This document shows positions 7,150 to 16,051 of a DNA stretch of 64,000 nt, piece after piece. The notes beneath the pieces are model-generated. The model worked only from the letters and a program-made list of their open reading frames with translations, was not told where the DNA came from and searched no databases. The translations under genes and the position numbers were made by a program. Source of the stretch: Opitutaceae bacterium (GTDB lineage: Bacteria > Verrucomicrobiota > Verrucomicrobiia > Opitutales > Opitutaceae); assembly GCA_017994935.1 (NCBI GenBank), contig JAGOJU010000015.1:1-64000 (forward strand), in the 5' to 3' direction. How positions within the stretch are numbered: position 1 is the first letter of the stretch; every line of letters begins with the position of its first letter.

Positions 7150-8615
7150 TGGGTGCGTGCGCGTTCGCTGGCGAGCTTGGCAGCAAGCGATTTCACCCGC
7201 GCGGGTTCGGATTTTGCGAGATCGTGTGTTTCCACGAGGTCCGCAGCGAGGTTGTACAGCTGCGGGCCCGCAGCGGATTCAATCAGCTTCCAGTCACCTT
7301 CACGGATCGCGAGATAGGTGGGGCGGTTGCTTTGGAGGACCAGTGCGGGCCGTTGCGTTGCGTTCGCATTGAGTAGGAGGGCTGCCTTGAGATTGACTCC
7401 GTCGGGGGCTGCACCGGCGGAAATCCTTCTTCCCGCCAGATCGGCGAACGTGGGAAGCAGATCGACGAGGCCGAGCAGCGCGGAGGACTCGCGGCCCGCC
7501 GGGATATGACCTGGCCAGCGGGCGAGGAAAGGCACGCGGTGACCGCCTTCGTACAGGCTGCCCTTCTGCCCGCGCAGGATGCCGTTGGGTTTCTGGCGGC
7601 CATGCAGCGCGTTGGTGCCGTCGTCGTAGGTGCTCTTGATGGCACCGCCGTTGTCGGATGAGAAAATTACGAGGGTGTTCTGCGCGAGCCCCAGGCGATC
7701 GAGGGTTCCGAGCACCTCTCCCACCGTCCAGTCGAGCTGATGGATGACATCACCCCGCCATCCGCAATCGCTGGTGCCGCGGAAGCGTGGATTGGGAACC
7801 ATGGGTTCGTGGATATCGTGCGGGGTGAGAAGCAGGAAAAAGGGCTGTTCCTTCTTCTGACGTTCGAGGAACGTGACAGCCTGGCGGGTCAGGGTATCGG
7901 CAATGGTTTCGTCCACCCATTGGGCGCGGTGGCCGCCAGTCATGAAGCCGATACGGCTGATGCCGTTGACGATGGCATCGGAATGCGAGGCATCCCCCTT
8001 GATCTTGAGCCAGTCCTGATGCTCGCTGCCGATCGGCTCATTGCCGATCCGCCCCTTGTAGCTGACCGTGATCGGGTCGGTTGGCTCGAGGTCGACGACA
8101 CGATGATTCTGGACGAAAACGCAGGGCACGCGGTCGCCCGTGGCGGGGATGTAAAACGCGTAGTCGAAACCGAGTTCCATGGGGCCGGGTTTGATGTCGG
8201 TGTTGAAGTCCGGGGTCGTGGTTCCGAGTCCCAGATGCCATTTGCCGATCAGCGCCGTGGAGTACCCGGCGGATTTCAGCTCGGACGCGATTGTGGGCGT
8301 GCCCTGTGGAATGAGAAGGGTCGAGTCTCCTGGGGCGATGCCCGTGCCCGGAACGCGCCACGCGTACTTGCCGGTGAGCATGGCGAACCTCGTCGGCGTG
8401 CAGACGGAGGCGGTCGCATGCGCGTCGGTGAAACGGGCACCCTCGCGGGCGAGCCGGTCGAGGTTGGGCGTGCGGACATGGGTGGCGCCATAACAACCAA
8501 GGTCGCCGTAACCGACATCATCGGAGACGATCAGAATGATGTTGGGTTGCGTTGCAGCGATGACGGTGGTCGCGAGGAGCAGGCTGAGTGTCGTGAGCAG
8601 GTGGCGAAGATGCAT
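7146..8615 (-). CDS. Secreted sulfatase (arylsulfatase A-like)
   Basis: This is a 489-residue protein with a signal peptide (1-20, cut after 'VIAAT'). Metal ligands are Asp32-Asp33 in 'IVSDDVGYGD', and the formylglycine motif is CTPTR at about residue 72. 'ALIGKWHLGLG' and 'FSSDNGGAIKS' are also present. The C-terminal 'LYNLAADLVETHDLAKSEPARV' segment is the usual sulfatase tail. It sits between two other sulfatase-type genes in the same direction, 67 bases after the preceding one, and its stop overlaps the next gene's ATG. The regiospecificity is unknown. It closely resembles the sulfatase at 10393-11949 in motif layout ('KPGPMELGFDYAFYIPATGDRVP' against 'KPGPIEVGFDSAFFLPATVDRVP', in pieces), so the two may be paralogues. 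Confidence 0.95.
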   Translation of the reverse strand: MHLRHLLTTLSLLLATTVIAATQPNIILIVSDDVGYGDLGCYGATHVRTPNLDRLAREGARFTDAHATASVCTPTRFAMLTGKYAWRVPGTGIAPGDSTLLIPQGTPTIASELKSAGYSTALIGKWHLGLGTTTPDFNTDIKPGPMELGFDYAFYIPATGDRVPCVFVQNHRVVDLEPTDPITVSYKGRIGNEPIGSEHQDWLKIKGDASHSDAIVNGISRIGFMTGGHRAQWVDETIADTLTRQAVTFLERQKKEQPFFLLLTPHDIHEPMVPNPRFRGTSDCGWRGDVIHQLDWTVGEVLGTLDRLGLAQNTLVIFSSDNGGAIKSTYDDGTNALHGRQKPNGILRGQKGSLYEGGHRVPFLARWPGHIPAGRESSALLGLVDLLPTFADLAGRRISAGAAPDGVNLKAALLLNANATQRPALVLQSNRPTYLAIREGDWKLIESAAGPQLYNLAADLVETHDLAKSEPARVKSLAAKLASERARTQ

Positions 8616-8682
8616 GGGAGGCGGGATCAGTTGGGAAGTTTCAATGGGACCGGAGGACTGCCGTGTGGTCGTGGGGGAGGTT

Positions 8683-10281
8683 TCAGCGGGTGCCGGCGGC
8701 GGAGATGGCTTCCGCGATGGATTTCAGACCGAGCGGGTGCTGGCGCGCAAAACCATCAAGGCCGTCGACACCCCCCTTGGGCCAGTCGGCGCTGTCGGCA
8801 TATTGGCCGTCATCCTTGAACTCCTTCTGCAGGCGGGCGATTTCGGCCTTCAACTCCGCGAATTTGGCGGCGATCGCCGGCTGGCTCGCTTCCGCGGGAG
8901 AGAACAGGAGGTTGTGCTGTTCGTCCGGATCCTTCGTGAGGTCGAACATCTCGTAGGCATTCTGTTTCCAGTAATAGACGAGCTTGTGCGTCGCCGTGCG
9001 GACTCCGAGGTGGGCGTGCGTGTTGTGGTGGCCCGGGTCGTGATAGTAGCGGTAGTAGATTGAAGTCCGCCACTCGGCGGGCTTCTCGCCGTGCAGAAGG
9101 GGTGCCAGCGAACGGCCTTGCATGAATGCGGGGATCGGCAGGCCTGCCAGGTCCAGAAAAGTGGGCGCAAGATCGATGTTGGCGATGAACTCGGGAAGCA
9201 CGCTGCCGGCCTTGATGCCGGGACCCCGAACGAGAAGAGGCACCCGCAGGCCGGGCTCGTACATGAAGCGCTTGTCATAGAGCCCCAGGTCGCCGAGGTA
9301 CCAGCCGTTGTCCGCCGCGTACATGACAATGGTGTTTTTCGAGAGTCCGGTCTGATCCAGGTAGTCGAGCACCCGGCCGACTCCGTCGTCCACGCCCTGC
9401 ACACAGGCCAGGTAGTCCTGCATGTAGCGCTGGTATTTCCACCGGACAAGTTCGCGGCCCGTGAGGGTCTTTCCATTCACCGTGACCTCCATGGGTTTCG
9501 TCTGGAGCCACGCCCGGAGTTTCTCGCCCGTGAGGCCTGCGGGTGGCTCCATCTTCAGATCAAGGCGGGTGAGGTCGCGGGCGACAGTCTGCTGATTGAC
9601 GGGGAGTGCGGCCGGGCGGGTGGCATAGTCATCCCACAAGGTTTCCGGTTCAGGGATGACCCGATTCTTGAATAGCGCCTTGTTGCGCTCGTCGGGCTCC
9701 CAGGGGCGGTGGGGCGCCTTCTGGTGCAGCATCAGGAAGAAGGGTTTGTCCTTCGGTCGCGTGCGAAGCCATTCCAGGCCGAGATCGGTGGTGATGTCCG
9801 TGCAGTGACCGTTGATGCGAAGCTCCCCGCCCGGTACCAGGAACGAGGGATCGTGGTACTTGCCCTGCCCTACGAGGACGATCCAGCGGTCGAAGCCCAC
9901 GGGGTTGGAGCCCAGATGCCATTTGCCGATCACACCGGTATGGTAACCTGCGGCCTGGAGGTGCTTGGCGACGGTGTCACGCGAGCTGTCGAAGCGGTTG
10001 AACACGGGCACACCGTTGAGATGGGAATACTGTCCCGTGAGCAAGGTGGCGCGGCTGGGGGTGCAGATGGAATTCGTGACAAACGAGTTTGAGAATCGTG
10101 CTCCCTCCGTCGCCAGCCGGTCAATGTGAGGCGTTTGATTGACCTTTGATCCATACGCGGAAATCGCGTGCTGCGCGTGATCGTCGGAAAAGATGAAGAG
10201 GATGTTGGGACGATCGGCGGCAAAAGCCGCGGCGCACAGAAGGCAGGCGAGAACGGGAAGGCGGAGATGCATGGGAATCAT
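8683..10281 (-). CDS. Secreted sulfatase with long central insertion
   Basis: This is a 532-residue protein when started at the ATG at 10281 (10272 is an equally good start). The signal peptide is 'LPVLACLLCAAAFAA'. 'NILFIFSDDHAQHAISAYG' carries the metal Asp pair, CTPSR at about residue 73 is the formylglycine motif, and 'GVIGKWHLGSNP' and 'YAADNGWYLGDLGLYDKR' follow. The 'DDH' start and 'YLGDLGLYDKRFMYEPG' pattern place it in the group of N-acetylglucosamine/heparan-type or multi-sulfated-glycan sulfatases rather than the arylsulfatase A type of its neighbours, with an insertion between about 200 and 300. It is part of the minus-strand block, 111 bases after the previous sulfatase. Confidence 0.94.
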   Translation of the reverse strand: MIPMHLRLPVLACLLCAAAFAADRPNILFIFSDDHAQHAISAYGSKVNQTPHIDRLATEGARFSNSFVTNSICTPSRATLLTGQYSHLNGVPVFNRFDSSRDTVAKHLQAAGYHTGVIGKWHLGSNPVGFDRWIVLVGQGKYHDPSFLVPGGELRINGHCTDITTDLGLEWLRTRPKDKPFFLMLHQKAPHRPWEPDERNKALFKNRVIPEPETLWDDYATRPAALPVNQQTVARDLTRLDLKMEPPAGLTGEKLRAWLQTKPMEVTVNGKTLTGRELVRWKYQRYMQDYLACVQGVDDGVGRVLDYLDQTGLSKNTIVMYAADNGWYLGDLGLYDKRFMYEPGLRVPLLVRGPGIKAGSVLPEFIANIDLAPTFLDLAGLPIPAFMQGRSLAPLLHGEKPAEWRTSIYYRYYHDPGHHNTHAHLGVRTATHKLVYYWKQNAYEMFDLTKDPDEQHNLLFSPAEASQPAIAAKFAELKAEIARLQKEFKDDGQYADSADWPKGGVDGLDGFARQHPLGLKSIAEAISAAGTR

Positions 10282-10392
10282 GAGGCGGCGGGTAAAAACG
10301 ACCGGCAAGCGTAGTCGGAGGATGACGGATCTTTCAACAGTTTCCACCTTCACGAACACTGCAAGCGGGACGCACCGGATTGCACTGCGCCG

Positions 10393-11949
10393 TCAATCGC
10401 CCTGCCGGATCTCCTGGAGACGCGCCTTCATCGCGGCGACCCGATCGGGATGACGCGAGGCGAGGTTGGCCGACTCCGATGGGTCCTTGGCGAGGTCGTA
10501 GAGTTCATCCGCACGAATGATGGAATGCGTCCAGCGCTTGTCCTGGGGATCGGCGCCGGCGCCCATGCCGGAGACCTGCTGCTGGGGGCTTGCCGGGATG
10601 AGTTTCCAGTCACCCATCCGCAAGGCGAGCGTGTTGGAGATGGCCTGTTCGACGATCTCGGTGCGAATGGCGGGACCCCGTTTTCCAAGGAGAACGCGCG
10701 ATTGGTCGATACTGTCGCGTGCGATGCCCGTCGCGATCGGCTGGCCCGTGATGGCGCTCAGGGTCGCATAGAGATCATTCAACCCAAGAAGACGGTCGTC
10801 GACACCGGGTTTCACGTGGCCCGGCCAGCGGGCGATGAAGGGTATGCGGAGCCCGCCTTCGTAGGGAAGGTACTTCCAGCCGCGCAGTCCCCCCGCGGGC
10901 CGATGCGAGCCGTTCAATTCGGCAGACTGATCGTAATAGCCATCGTAAAGCACCGGGCCGTTGTCGGAGGTGAAGATGACCAGGGTGTTGTCCGCGACAC
11001 CCGAACGTTCGAGTGCGGCGACGACTGCACCGACGGTCCAGTCGAGCTGGACGATGGCATCACCGCGTCGCCCGAGTTTCGTTTTTCCCACGAAGCGGGC
11101 ATTGGGCGCGTGGGGCACATGGGGGTCATGCAGTCCCAGAAGGAGGAAAAAGGGACCCGACTTGTGCGCCTCGATGAAGTCCGCGGAGCGGCGGGCAAGG
11201 AGATCCGCAATATCCTCGTCGACCCAGCGTGCCGTGCGGCCGCCGGCCATGGAGCCGATGCGGCTGATGCCGTTGACGATGACATTCGAGTGGATGGCCT
11301 CCGCGCCCATCTTGAGAAGGTCGGGGCGTTCGGCACCCGTGGGTTCAGGATTTACCCGCTGCTGGTAGCTGACGCGGATCGGGTCGGAAGGATCAAGTCC
11401 GGAGACGCGGTGATTCTCGATGAAGACGGTGGGAACACGATCGACGGTGGCGGGAAGGAAGAAGGCGGAATCGAAACCCACTTCAATCGGACCAGGTTTG
11501 ATGTCGCCATTGAAGTCGATCGGATGCGTGCCGTCGCCGAGTCCCAGATGCCACTTGCCGATCAGACCGGTGAAATAGCCCGCCTTCCGGAGCTGGGTTG
11601 CCAGTGTGGGACGCGCCGGGTCAAGCGCGAGGGGAGCATCGCCGTCGAGAATGGAGGTTTTCTTCTCGGGCTGGCGCCAGCCGTATTCTCCCGAGAGAAG
11701 CGCATAACGGCTCGGGGTGCAGGTCGACGCGGGCGCATAGGCGCAGGTGAATCGTCGGCCCTGCCTGGCGAGGCGGTCTAGCTGCGGGGTCGGTATGTCC
11801 GTTGCGCCATAGCAGCCGATGTCGCCATATCCCAGGTCATCCGCGATGATGATGACAATGTTCGGACGTGAGGACGATGCGGCCGGAAGCAGTGCTGCGG
11901 CAGGGACCAGCGCGAGGGCGGCCGCCAAAAGGATTCGACGGAGGTTCAT
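10393..11949 (-). CDS. Secreted sulfatase (arylsulfatase A-like)
   Basis: This is a 518-residue protein. The ATG at 11949 is preceded by a good GGGAGGAG ribosome site and begins a signal peptide ('LLAAALALVPAAALLPAA'). 'IIIADDLGYGDIGCYG' holds the metal ligands, CTPSR at about residue 77 the formylglycine Cys, and 'LIGKWHLGLG' and 'FTSDNGPVLYDGY' follow. The start codon overlaps the TGA of the small membrane-protein frame (ATGA at 11946-11949), which ties the sulfatase to the symporter genes upstream. It is close in layout to the sulfatase at 7146-8615. It acts outside the cytoplasm on a sulfated sugar of unknown type. Confidence 0.95.
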   Translation of the reverse strand: MNLRRILLAAALALVPAAALLPAASSSRPNIVIIIADDLGYGDIGCYGATDIPTPQLDRLARQGRRFTCAYAPASTCTPSRYALLSGEYGWRQPEKKTSILDGDAPLALDPARPTLATQLRKAGYFTGLIGKWHLGLGDGTHPIDFNGDIKPGPIEVGFDSAFFLPATVDRVPTVFIENHRVSGLDPSDPIRVSYQQRVNPEPTGAERPDLLKMGAEAIHSNVIVNGISRIGSMAGGRTARWVDEDIADLLARRSADFIEAHKSGPFFLLLGLHDPHVPHAPNARFVGKTKLGRRGDAIVQLDWTVGAVVAALERSGVADNTLVIFTSDNGPVLYDGYYDQSAELNGSHRPAGGLRGWKYLPYEGGLRIPFIARWPGHVKPGVDDRLLGLNDLYATLSAITGQPIATGIARDSIDQSRVLLGKRGPAIRTEIVEQAISNTLALRMGDWKLIPASPQQQVSGMGAGADPQDKRWTHSIIRADELYDLAKDPSESANLASRHPDRVAAMKARLQEIRQGD

Positions 11950-12175
11950 GACTGCTCCTCCCGTGACTTGCGGGCGGCGCGGACACGGGTGCGGCGAACC
12001 AGCCATAGCATGACGATTCCGAACGCGGCGAAGATCAGACCCCAGAGCGAATTGACGTTCTGTCCGAGGGAATGACGCGCATAGACCTCGGGGGAGACGA
12101 GAAGACCGTAAACGGTCAGGAGGAGTCCGGAGGCGAGAAAAACAGACCGACAGGAAGGCGGATATCGAGACTCAT
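11946..12175 (-). pseudogene. Small two-helix membrane protein, frameshifted
   Basis: An ATG at 12175, 12 bases after the symporter stop, starts MSLDIRLPVGLFFS and would stop after 19 codons. In the +1 frame the protein continues as 'LASGLLLTVYGLLVSPEVY', then 'NSLWGLIFAAFGIVMLWLV' and a basic tail, ending at a TGA that overlaps the next ATG by 4 bases. Joined, this is a coherent ~77-residue protein with two hydrophobic helices. The shift lies in a run of five T (read on the minus strand, near 12137); a sixth T would restore one frame. Causes could be mutation, sequencing error or programmed frameshifting. It is probably an accessory of the SSS symporter, by position only. Confidence 0.7.
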
Positions 12176-12187
12176 GGGAAAACAGGA

Positions 12188-13924
12188 TTACCAGAAAATG
12201 ATGTTGAGGACGACGGAAGCGGCGAGCGCGGCGATTCCCAGAGGAACGGGACGTGCATACCAGGCGACGGAAGTATCTGCGGCCAGCCTTGGAGTGAGGG
12301 AGTAGACGAGCCCCTTCAGTTCCTCCTCCTTCCGGTTGGGGCGTGTGGCGAGCGAAACAAGAATGCATCCGAGGAAGCAGCCCGTGAACGCGAAGATCGC
12401 CATCCAGAAATTCTGGGCCATGGAACTGGCAAATGTGTGCTGCACCGAGAGCCATCCCCCCTTGAGGAGTCCGTGAGTTTCACCGACGGGAACGGTGCAT
12501 CCCTGGAAGAGGGCGGCGGACGTGGTGCCGAGGACAAGACCCCAGAAGGCACCGTGTCCGGTCGCGCGCCGCCAGAACATTCCCAGAAGGAAGACTGCGA
12601 AGAGCGGGGCGTTGACGAAGCCGAACACCAGTTGAACGGCGTCCATGATGTTGTTGAACTGTGCGGCGGCGTAGGCGCACGCGGCGCTGATCAGGAGGCC
12701 CACAACCGTGGTGAGACGGCCGACACGGACGAGATGCGCATCGCTCGCATCCGGCTTGAACCACCGCTGGTAGAGATCGTAGGTCCAGACCGTGTTGAAG
12801 GCGGTGACGTTTCCGGCCATGCCGGACATGAACGAAGCAACGAGCGCCGTGATGCCGACACCGAGCAGTCCATTGGGCAGGTATTTCGCGAGCAGCGCGG
12901 GCATGACCATGTTGAAGTCGGGCTGTCCGTCCGATGTGAGGGGGATCGGGAGGTCGGTGGCTCCTCCGCGATGGAACAGCGCGATGGCGATCAGGCCTGG
13001 AACGATGACGAGGAAAGGCATGAGCATTTTCGGAACGGTGGCGATGAGCGGAGTCCGCCTGGCGGCGCTCATGTCCTTGGCCGCCATGGCCCGCTGGATG
13101 ACGAGAAAGTCGGTGCACCAGTAGCCGAAGGAGAGGACAAAACCGAGACCCGCAACGACGCCGAACCACTCGATGCCGATCGGGTTGTCCGCGGGATGGG
13201 CGGTGTGCGCAAAGGTGGATGTCCATGCTCCGGGCATGCCGCGTCCCGCGGAATACGAGGCGAGCTGCCTCTCAAGTCCGCTCCATCCTCCGATGTCCTG
13301 GAGCCCGAGAAGCACCAGGGGGAGAAGACCGAGCACGATGAGGAAAAACTGGAGGACCTCGTTGTAGATCGCGGAGGTGAGTCCGCCGGCGTAGATGTAG
13401 ACGAGCACGACGAGACTCGAGGCGACGAGGCAGACATCGAAGTTCCATCCGAGGATCGCATTGAGCAGCTTTGCGAGGGCGAACATCGAGATGCCCGATG
13501 AGAAGACCGTCATGACAGCGAACGAGAGAGCGTTGAGCGCACGGGTCTTCTCGTCGAAGCGCAGCTTGAGATATTCGGGCACCGAGCGGACTTTCGAGCC
13601 GTAGTAGAAAGGCATCATGAAGAGGCCGAGGAAGACCATGGCAGGGATGGCCCCGACCCAGTAGAAGTGTGCCGAGAGCATGCCGTACTTGGCGCCACTT
13701 GCCGCCATGCCGATCACCTCCTGTGCGCCCAGGTTGGCACCGACAAAACCGAGGGCGCAGATCCAGGCGGGCAGGGAGCGCCCAGACTCGAAGAAATCGG
13801 AGCTGGTGCGGAGGTGCTTTCTCAGTGTCCAGCCGATGCCGAGGACGAAGGCGAAGTAGAGGCCCAGGATCAGGTAGTCGACCCAGGCGAGTTCAAGGAG
13901 GATGGAGGCGAGGGGAGGGGTCAT
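12188..13924 (-). CDS. Sodium:solute symporter (SSS family), sugar-type
   Basis: This is a 578-residue integral membrane protein with about 13-14 hydrophobic segments. The N-terminal 'WVDYLILGLYFAFVLGIGW', 'SSDFFESGRSLPAWICALGFVGANLGAQEVIGMAASGAKYG' (in pieces) and 'YIYAGGLTSAIYNEVLQFFLI' are SSS-family signatures resembling SGLT-type sugar carriers. It imports a small solute with Na+ across the inner membrane. Its ATG overlaps the stop of the phosphotriesterase gene (13921-13924), and the small membrane-protein gene follows after 12 bases. In this block it probably brings in the monosaccharide released by the sulfatases. The substrate is inferred from context only. Confidence 0.95.
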   Translation of the reverse strand: MTPPLASILLELAWVDYLILGLYFAFVLGIGWTLRKHLRTSSDFFESGRSLPAWICALGFVGANLGAQEVIGMAASGAKYGMLSAHFYWVGAIPAMVFLGLFMMPFYYGSKVRSVPEYLKLRFDEKTRALNALSFAVMTVFSSGISMFALAKLLNAILGWNFDVCLVASSLVVLVYIYAGGLTSAIYNEVLQFFLIVLGLLPLVLLGLQDIGGWSGLERQLASYSAGRGMPGAWTSTFAHTAHPADNPIGIEWFGVVAGLGFVLSFGYWCTDFLVIQRAMAAKDMSAARRTPLIATVPKMLMPFLVIVPGLIAIALFHRGGATDLPIPLTSDGQPDFNMVMPALLAKYLPNGLLGVGITALVASFMSGMAGNVTAFNTVWTYDLYQRWFKPDASDAHLVRVGRLTTVVGLLISAACAYAAAQFNNIMDAVQLVFGFVNAPLFAVFLLGMFWRRATGHGAFWGLVLGTTSAALFQGCTVPVGETHGLLKGGWLSVQHTFASSMAQNFWMAIFAFTGCFLGCILVSLATRPNRKEEELKGLVYSLTPRLAADTSVAWYARPVPLGIAALAASVVLNIIFW

Positions 13925-14883
13925 GAGGAGGGGCCGGCGAGCCAGCGAAAGGGATTGTCGATCCAGATGGAGTTGAGTTCGGCGTCACTGAAACCCTCCT
14001 CGCGGAGCCGGGCTGTGAAATGGGTGAGAAGGTAGGCGTAGCCGGGTCCGCCGCCGTAGGATTTGAGATACGACCGGCGGGCCATGTCGCCGCCGAGCAT
14101 GAGTCGGTCGAGAAAGCCCGCTCCGATCATCTCGCGCATGAGGCGGGTGAGCACGGATTCCGGCTGGTACTTGAAGCGGCTTGGCGTGTCGTATTCCAGG
14201 AAGACGCCGGTCTGGGCAAGTTTGCGGTGGAGCCACAGGTCGGCATTTCGATCCATGTGGCAGACGAGGATGCTCCGGGAGGGAACGCCGGCATCGTTGA
14301 GACGTTGGACCAGTTCGAAACACTCCATGCCGCGTTCGGTGTGGACGAAGACGGGGCAGCCGGTGCGCTGGTGTGCGCGCCCGACCACGCGGATGAGCCG
14401 TTTCATGACGTCGTCCACGTAGTTGTACTGCCCGGCGACTTTCATCGCCCCCGCTTTCACGCTGCAGCGTTTGACAATCGGCCCCTGATATTCGTTGAGA
14501 TCACAGCCCTGCTGGATTTCGGCGACGATCAGTTCCGTCATCTCGTCTTCGCTGTACCGGTTGCGCCAGTGGTCCGGCCAGTAGTAGTAGCTCTTGTGAA
14601 ATCCGGTGGGCACGATGATCGGGATGCCCGTGGATTCGGACACCTTGATGAGCTTGCCGACATTGCGTCCGGCGGAGACCGGCATGGTGTCGACCATTGC
14701 GCCGCCTCCGGCGTCGCGCCATTCGATGACGTCCTTGATGGCGCACTCGACACTATCGAGGCGGAAATCCGGGTCCTTTACGATGCCCTGGCTGGAGTCG
14801 ATGAAGAGATGTTCGTGGGAGTTGATGCGACCGAGCCGCTCCTTCGGGAGCGGCCCCAGGGTGGTTTCGATGGTAAGGCTCAT
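13921..14883 (-). CDS. Phosphotriesterase-family metallohydrolase (lactonase-like)
   Basis: This is a 320-residue cytoplasmic TIM-barrel amidohydrolase of the PTE family. Metal ligands are visible in order: 'NSHEHLF' (HxH, residues ~22-24), a lysine in 'CSVKAGAMK' suited to carbamylation, His in 'FVHTERGMECF', His in 'LVCHMDRNADL', and Asp in 'LMLGGDMARRSY'. Most PTE-family members in sugar operons act on lactones rather than phosphotriesters. A role hydrolysing a sugar lactone made by the FAD oxidoreductase of the same block is a reasonable inference. It begins 24 bases after the MetE-like gene and overlaps the symporter start by 4 bases. Confidence 0.88.
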   Translation of the reverse strand: MSLTIETTLGPLPKERLGRINSHEHLFIDSSQGIVKDPDFRLDSVECAIKDVIEWRDAGGGAMVDTMPVSAGRNVGKLIKVSESTGIPIIVPTGFHKSYYYWPDHWRNRYSEDEMTELIVAEIQQGCDLNEYQGPIVKRCSVKAGAMKVAGQYNYVDDVMKRLIRVVGRAHQRTGCPVFVHTERGMECFELVQRLNDAGVPSRSILVCHMDRNADLWLHRKLAQTGVFLEYDTPSRFKYQPESVLTRLMREMIGAGFLDRLMLGGDMARRSYLKSYGGGPGYAYLLTHFTARLREEGFSDAELNSIWIDNPFRWLAGPSS

Positions 14884-14907
14884 GGAAAGGGATGGAATGG
14901 AGGGCGG

Positions 14908-15972
14908 CTACCGGGGGGATCCGTTGATCTCCGCGCGGACGAGTCCCGCGGCGGCGGCGAGCGAGGCGGCCTTGCCTCGTGCGCCGGAGCGCGGTGTCTG
15001 GCTGAAGCCGCAATCAGGCGCCAGCGCGAGCTTGTCGGCCGGCAGGTGGCGAAGGGCGAGACGGATGCGTGCTGCGACTTCCGCGGGCGATTCCACCTGG
15101 TGAAGCTTCACGTCCACCACGCCGATGGATACCCGCTTGAACACCTCGGCCAGCGGGGCGACGATCCCTATGCCGTTCATTTCCACACCGGCGAATTCGA
15201 GGTGAACCTGGTCGACCTTGAACTTTGCGATGGTGCCGATCACGGGCGAATAATCGCGCCGGGCGTAGGGCCTTCCGGCGAAGTTGCCGAAACACAGGTG
15301 ACACCAGATTTCCGCTTCGGCCGGCTTGCGCACTCCGTCGACCACGGCGTTGAACAGTTTTGCGATGTCCACATCCTGGACCTTGTGAATTGCGGGCGTC
15401 GGCTCGTCGATCTGCACGAACCGCGCGCCGGCGGCGAAGAGCTGCCGGATTTCCTCCTGAAGAAACGGCACCAGTGCCCAGGCGGCCTCTTCGCGCGAAC
15501 GATACGGGTGACCCTCGCCGGTCAGGATGCGACCCGCCAGCGTGTAGGGGCCAGGCAGTGGCACCATGAGCGGCCGGGACGTGCGCTTCCGCGCGTAGCC
15601 AAACTCCTGCGTCGTCCCGAAACCGGCCGGCACGGTGAAGGGCCGCGTGGCGCGAAACCGGTGCTGCTGGTCATGACTCGTGGCACCGAGCAGGCGTGCC
15701 GGCGGCACGGGTTCGAGTCCGGGGATGAAGCCGTAAAAGGCTGCCGTGAAAAATCCCGCACGACGCATCTCGCCGTCTGAGATCACATCGAGCCCCGCCT
15801 CCTCCTGATCGCGGATCGCGAGGTCGACAGCATCGTTCTGGAGCTCCTCGAGGTCGATGGGACCGAACTCACCGCGTCGCACGCAGGCGTGACAGCAATG
15901 GTACCAGCCGGGCCATGCGTAGGAACCGATGACGTGGGTTGGGAGAAGGGGCAGTGGGGCGGGCTTGTTCAT
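14908..15972 (-). CDS. MetE-like (cobalamin-independent) methyltransferase, single catalytic domain
   Basis: This 354-residue protein matches only the C-terminal catalytic half of cobalamin-independent methionine synthase (MetE, ~750 residues). Zinc ligands are apparent: His225 and Cys227 in 'CHLCFGN', Glu259 in 'VHLEFAG', and Cys321 in 'APDCGFSQ'. 'FVQIDEP' (Asp189-Glu190) is the substrate-binding motif. Stand-alone MetE cores transfer methyl groups to thiols from varied donors, often unknown. Its place in a sulfatase/sugar-kinase block is unusual. A role in demethylating an O-methyl sugar or in handling a methylated intermediate is speculation. It is cytoplasmic and starts 79 bases after the ROK gene. 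Confidence 0.85.
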   Translation of the reverse strand: MNKPAPLPLLPTHVIGSYAWPGWYHCCHACVRRGEFGPIDLEELQNDAVDLAIRDQEEAGLDVISDGEMRRAGFFTAAFYGFIPGLEPVPPARLLGATSHDQQHRFRATRPFTVPAGFGTTQEFGYARKRTSRPLMVPLPGPYTLAGRILTGEGHPYRSREEAAWALVPFLQEEIRQLFAAGARFVQIDEPTPAIHKVQDVDIAKLFNAVVDGVRKPAEAEIWCHLCFGNFAGRPYARRDYSPVIGTIAKFKVDQVHLEFAGVEMNGIGIVAPLAEVFKRVSIGVVDVKLHQVESPAEVAARIRLALRHLPADKLALAPDCGFSQTPRSGARGKAASLAAAAGLVRAEINGSPR

Positions 15973-16051
15973 GGAAGGAATTCAACGGCTTTTCTGGAAC
16001 GGACTGCGGCGTCGCCCGGTGCCGACGCCGGCGAAGAACGCGAAACGTCAC

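Noticed and set aside
11946-12455. A 169-codon minus-strand frame overlapping the symporter's end
   Set aside because: Its first ~90 codons lie antiphase inside the symporter and are low-quality sequence. Only its last ~65 codons, belonging to the frameshifted small membrane protein, look real.
14020-15780. A 586-codon plus-strand open frame antisense to the phosphotriesterase and MetE-like genes
   Set aside because: It has no family motifs. It is explained by high GC and the strong coding signal of the opposite strand. The same applies to 10450-11781, 15929-17245 and 29922-31448.
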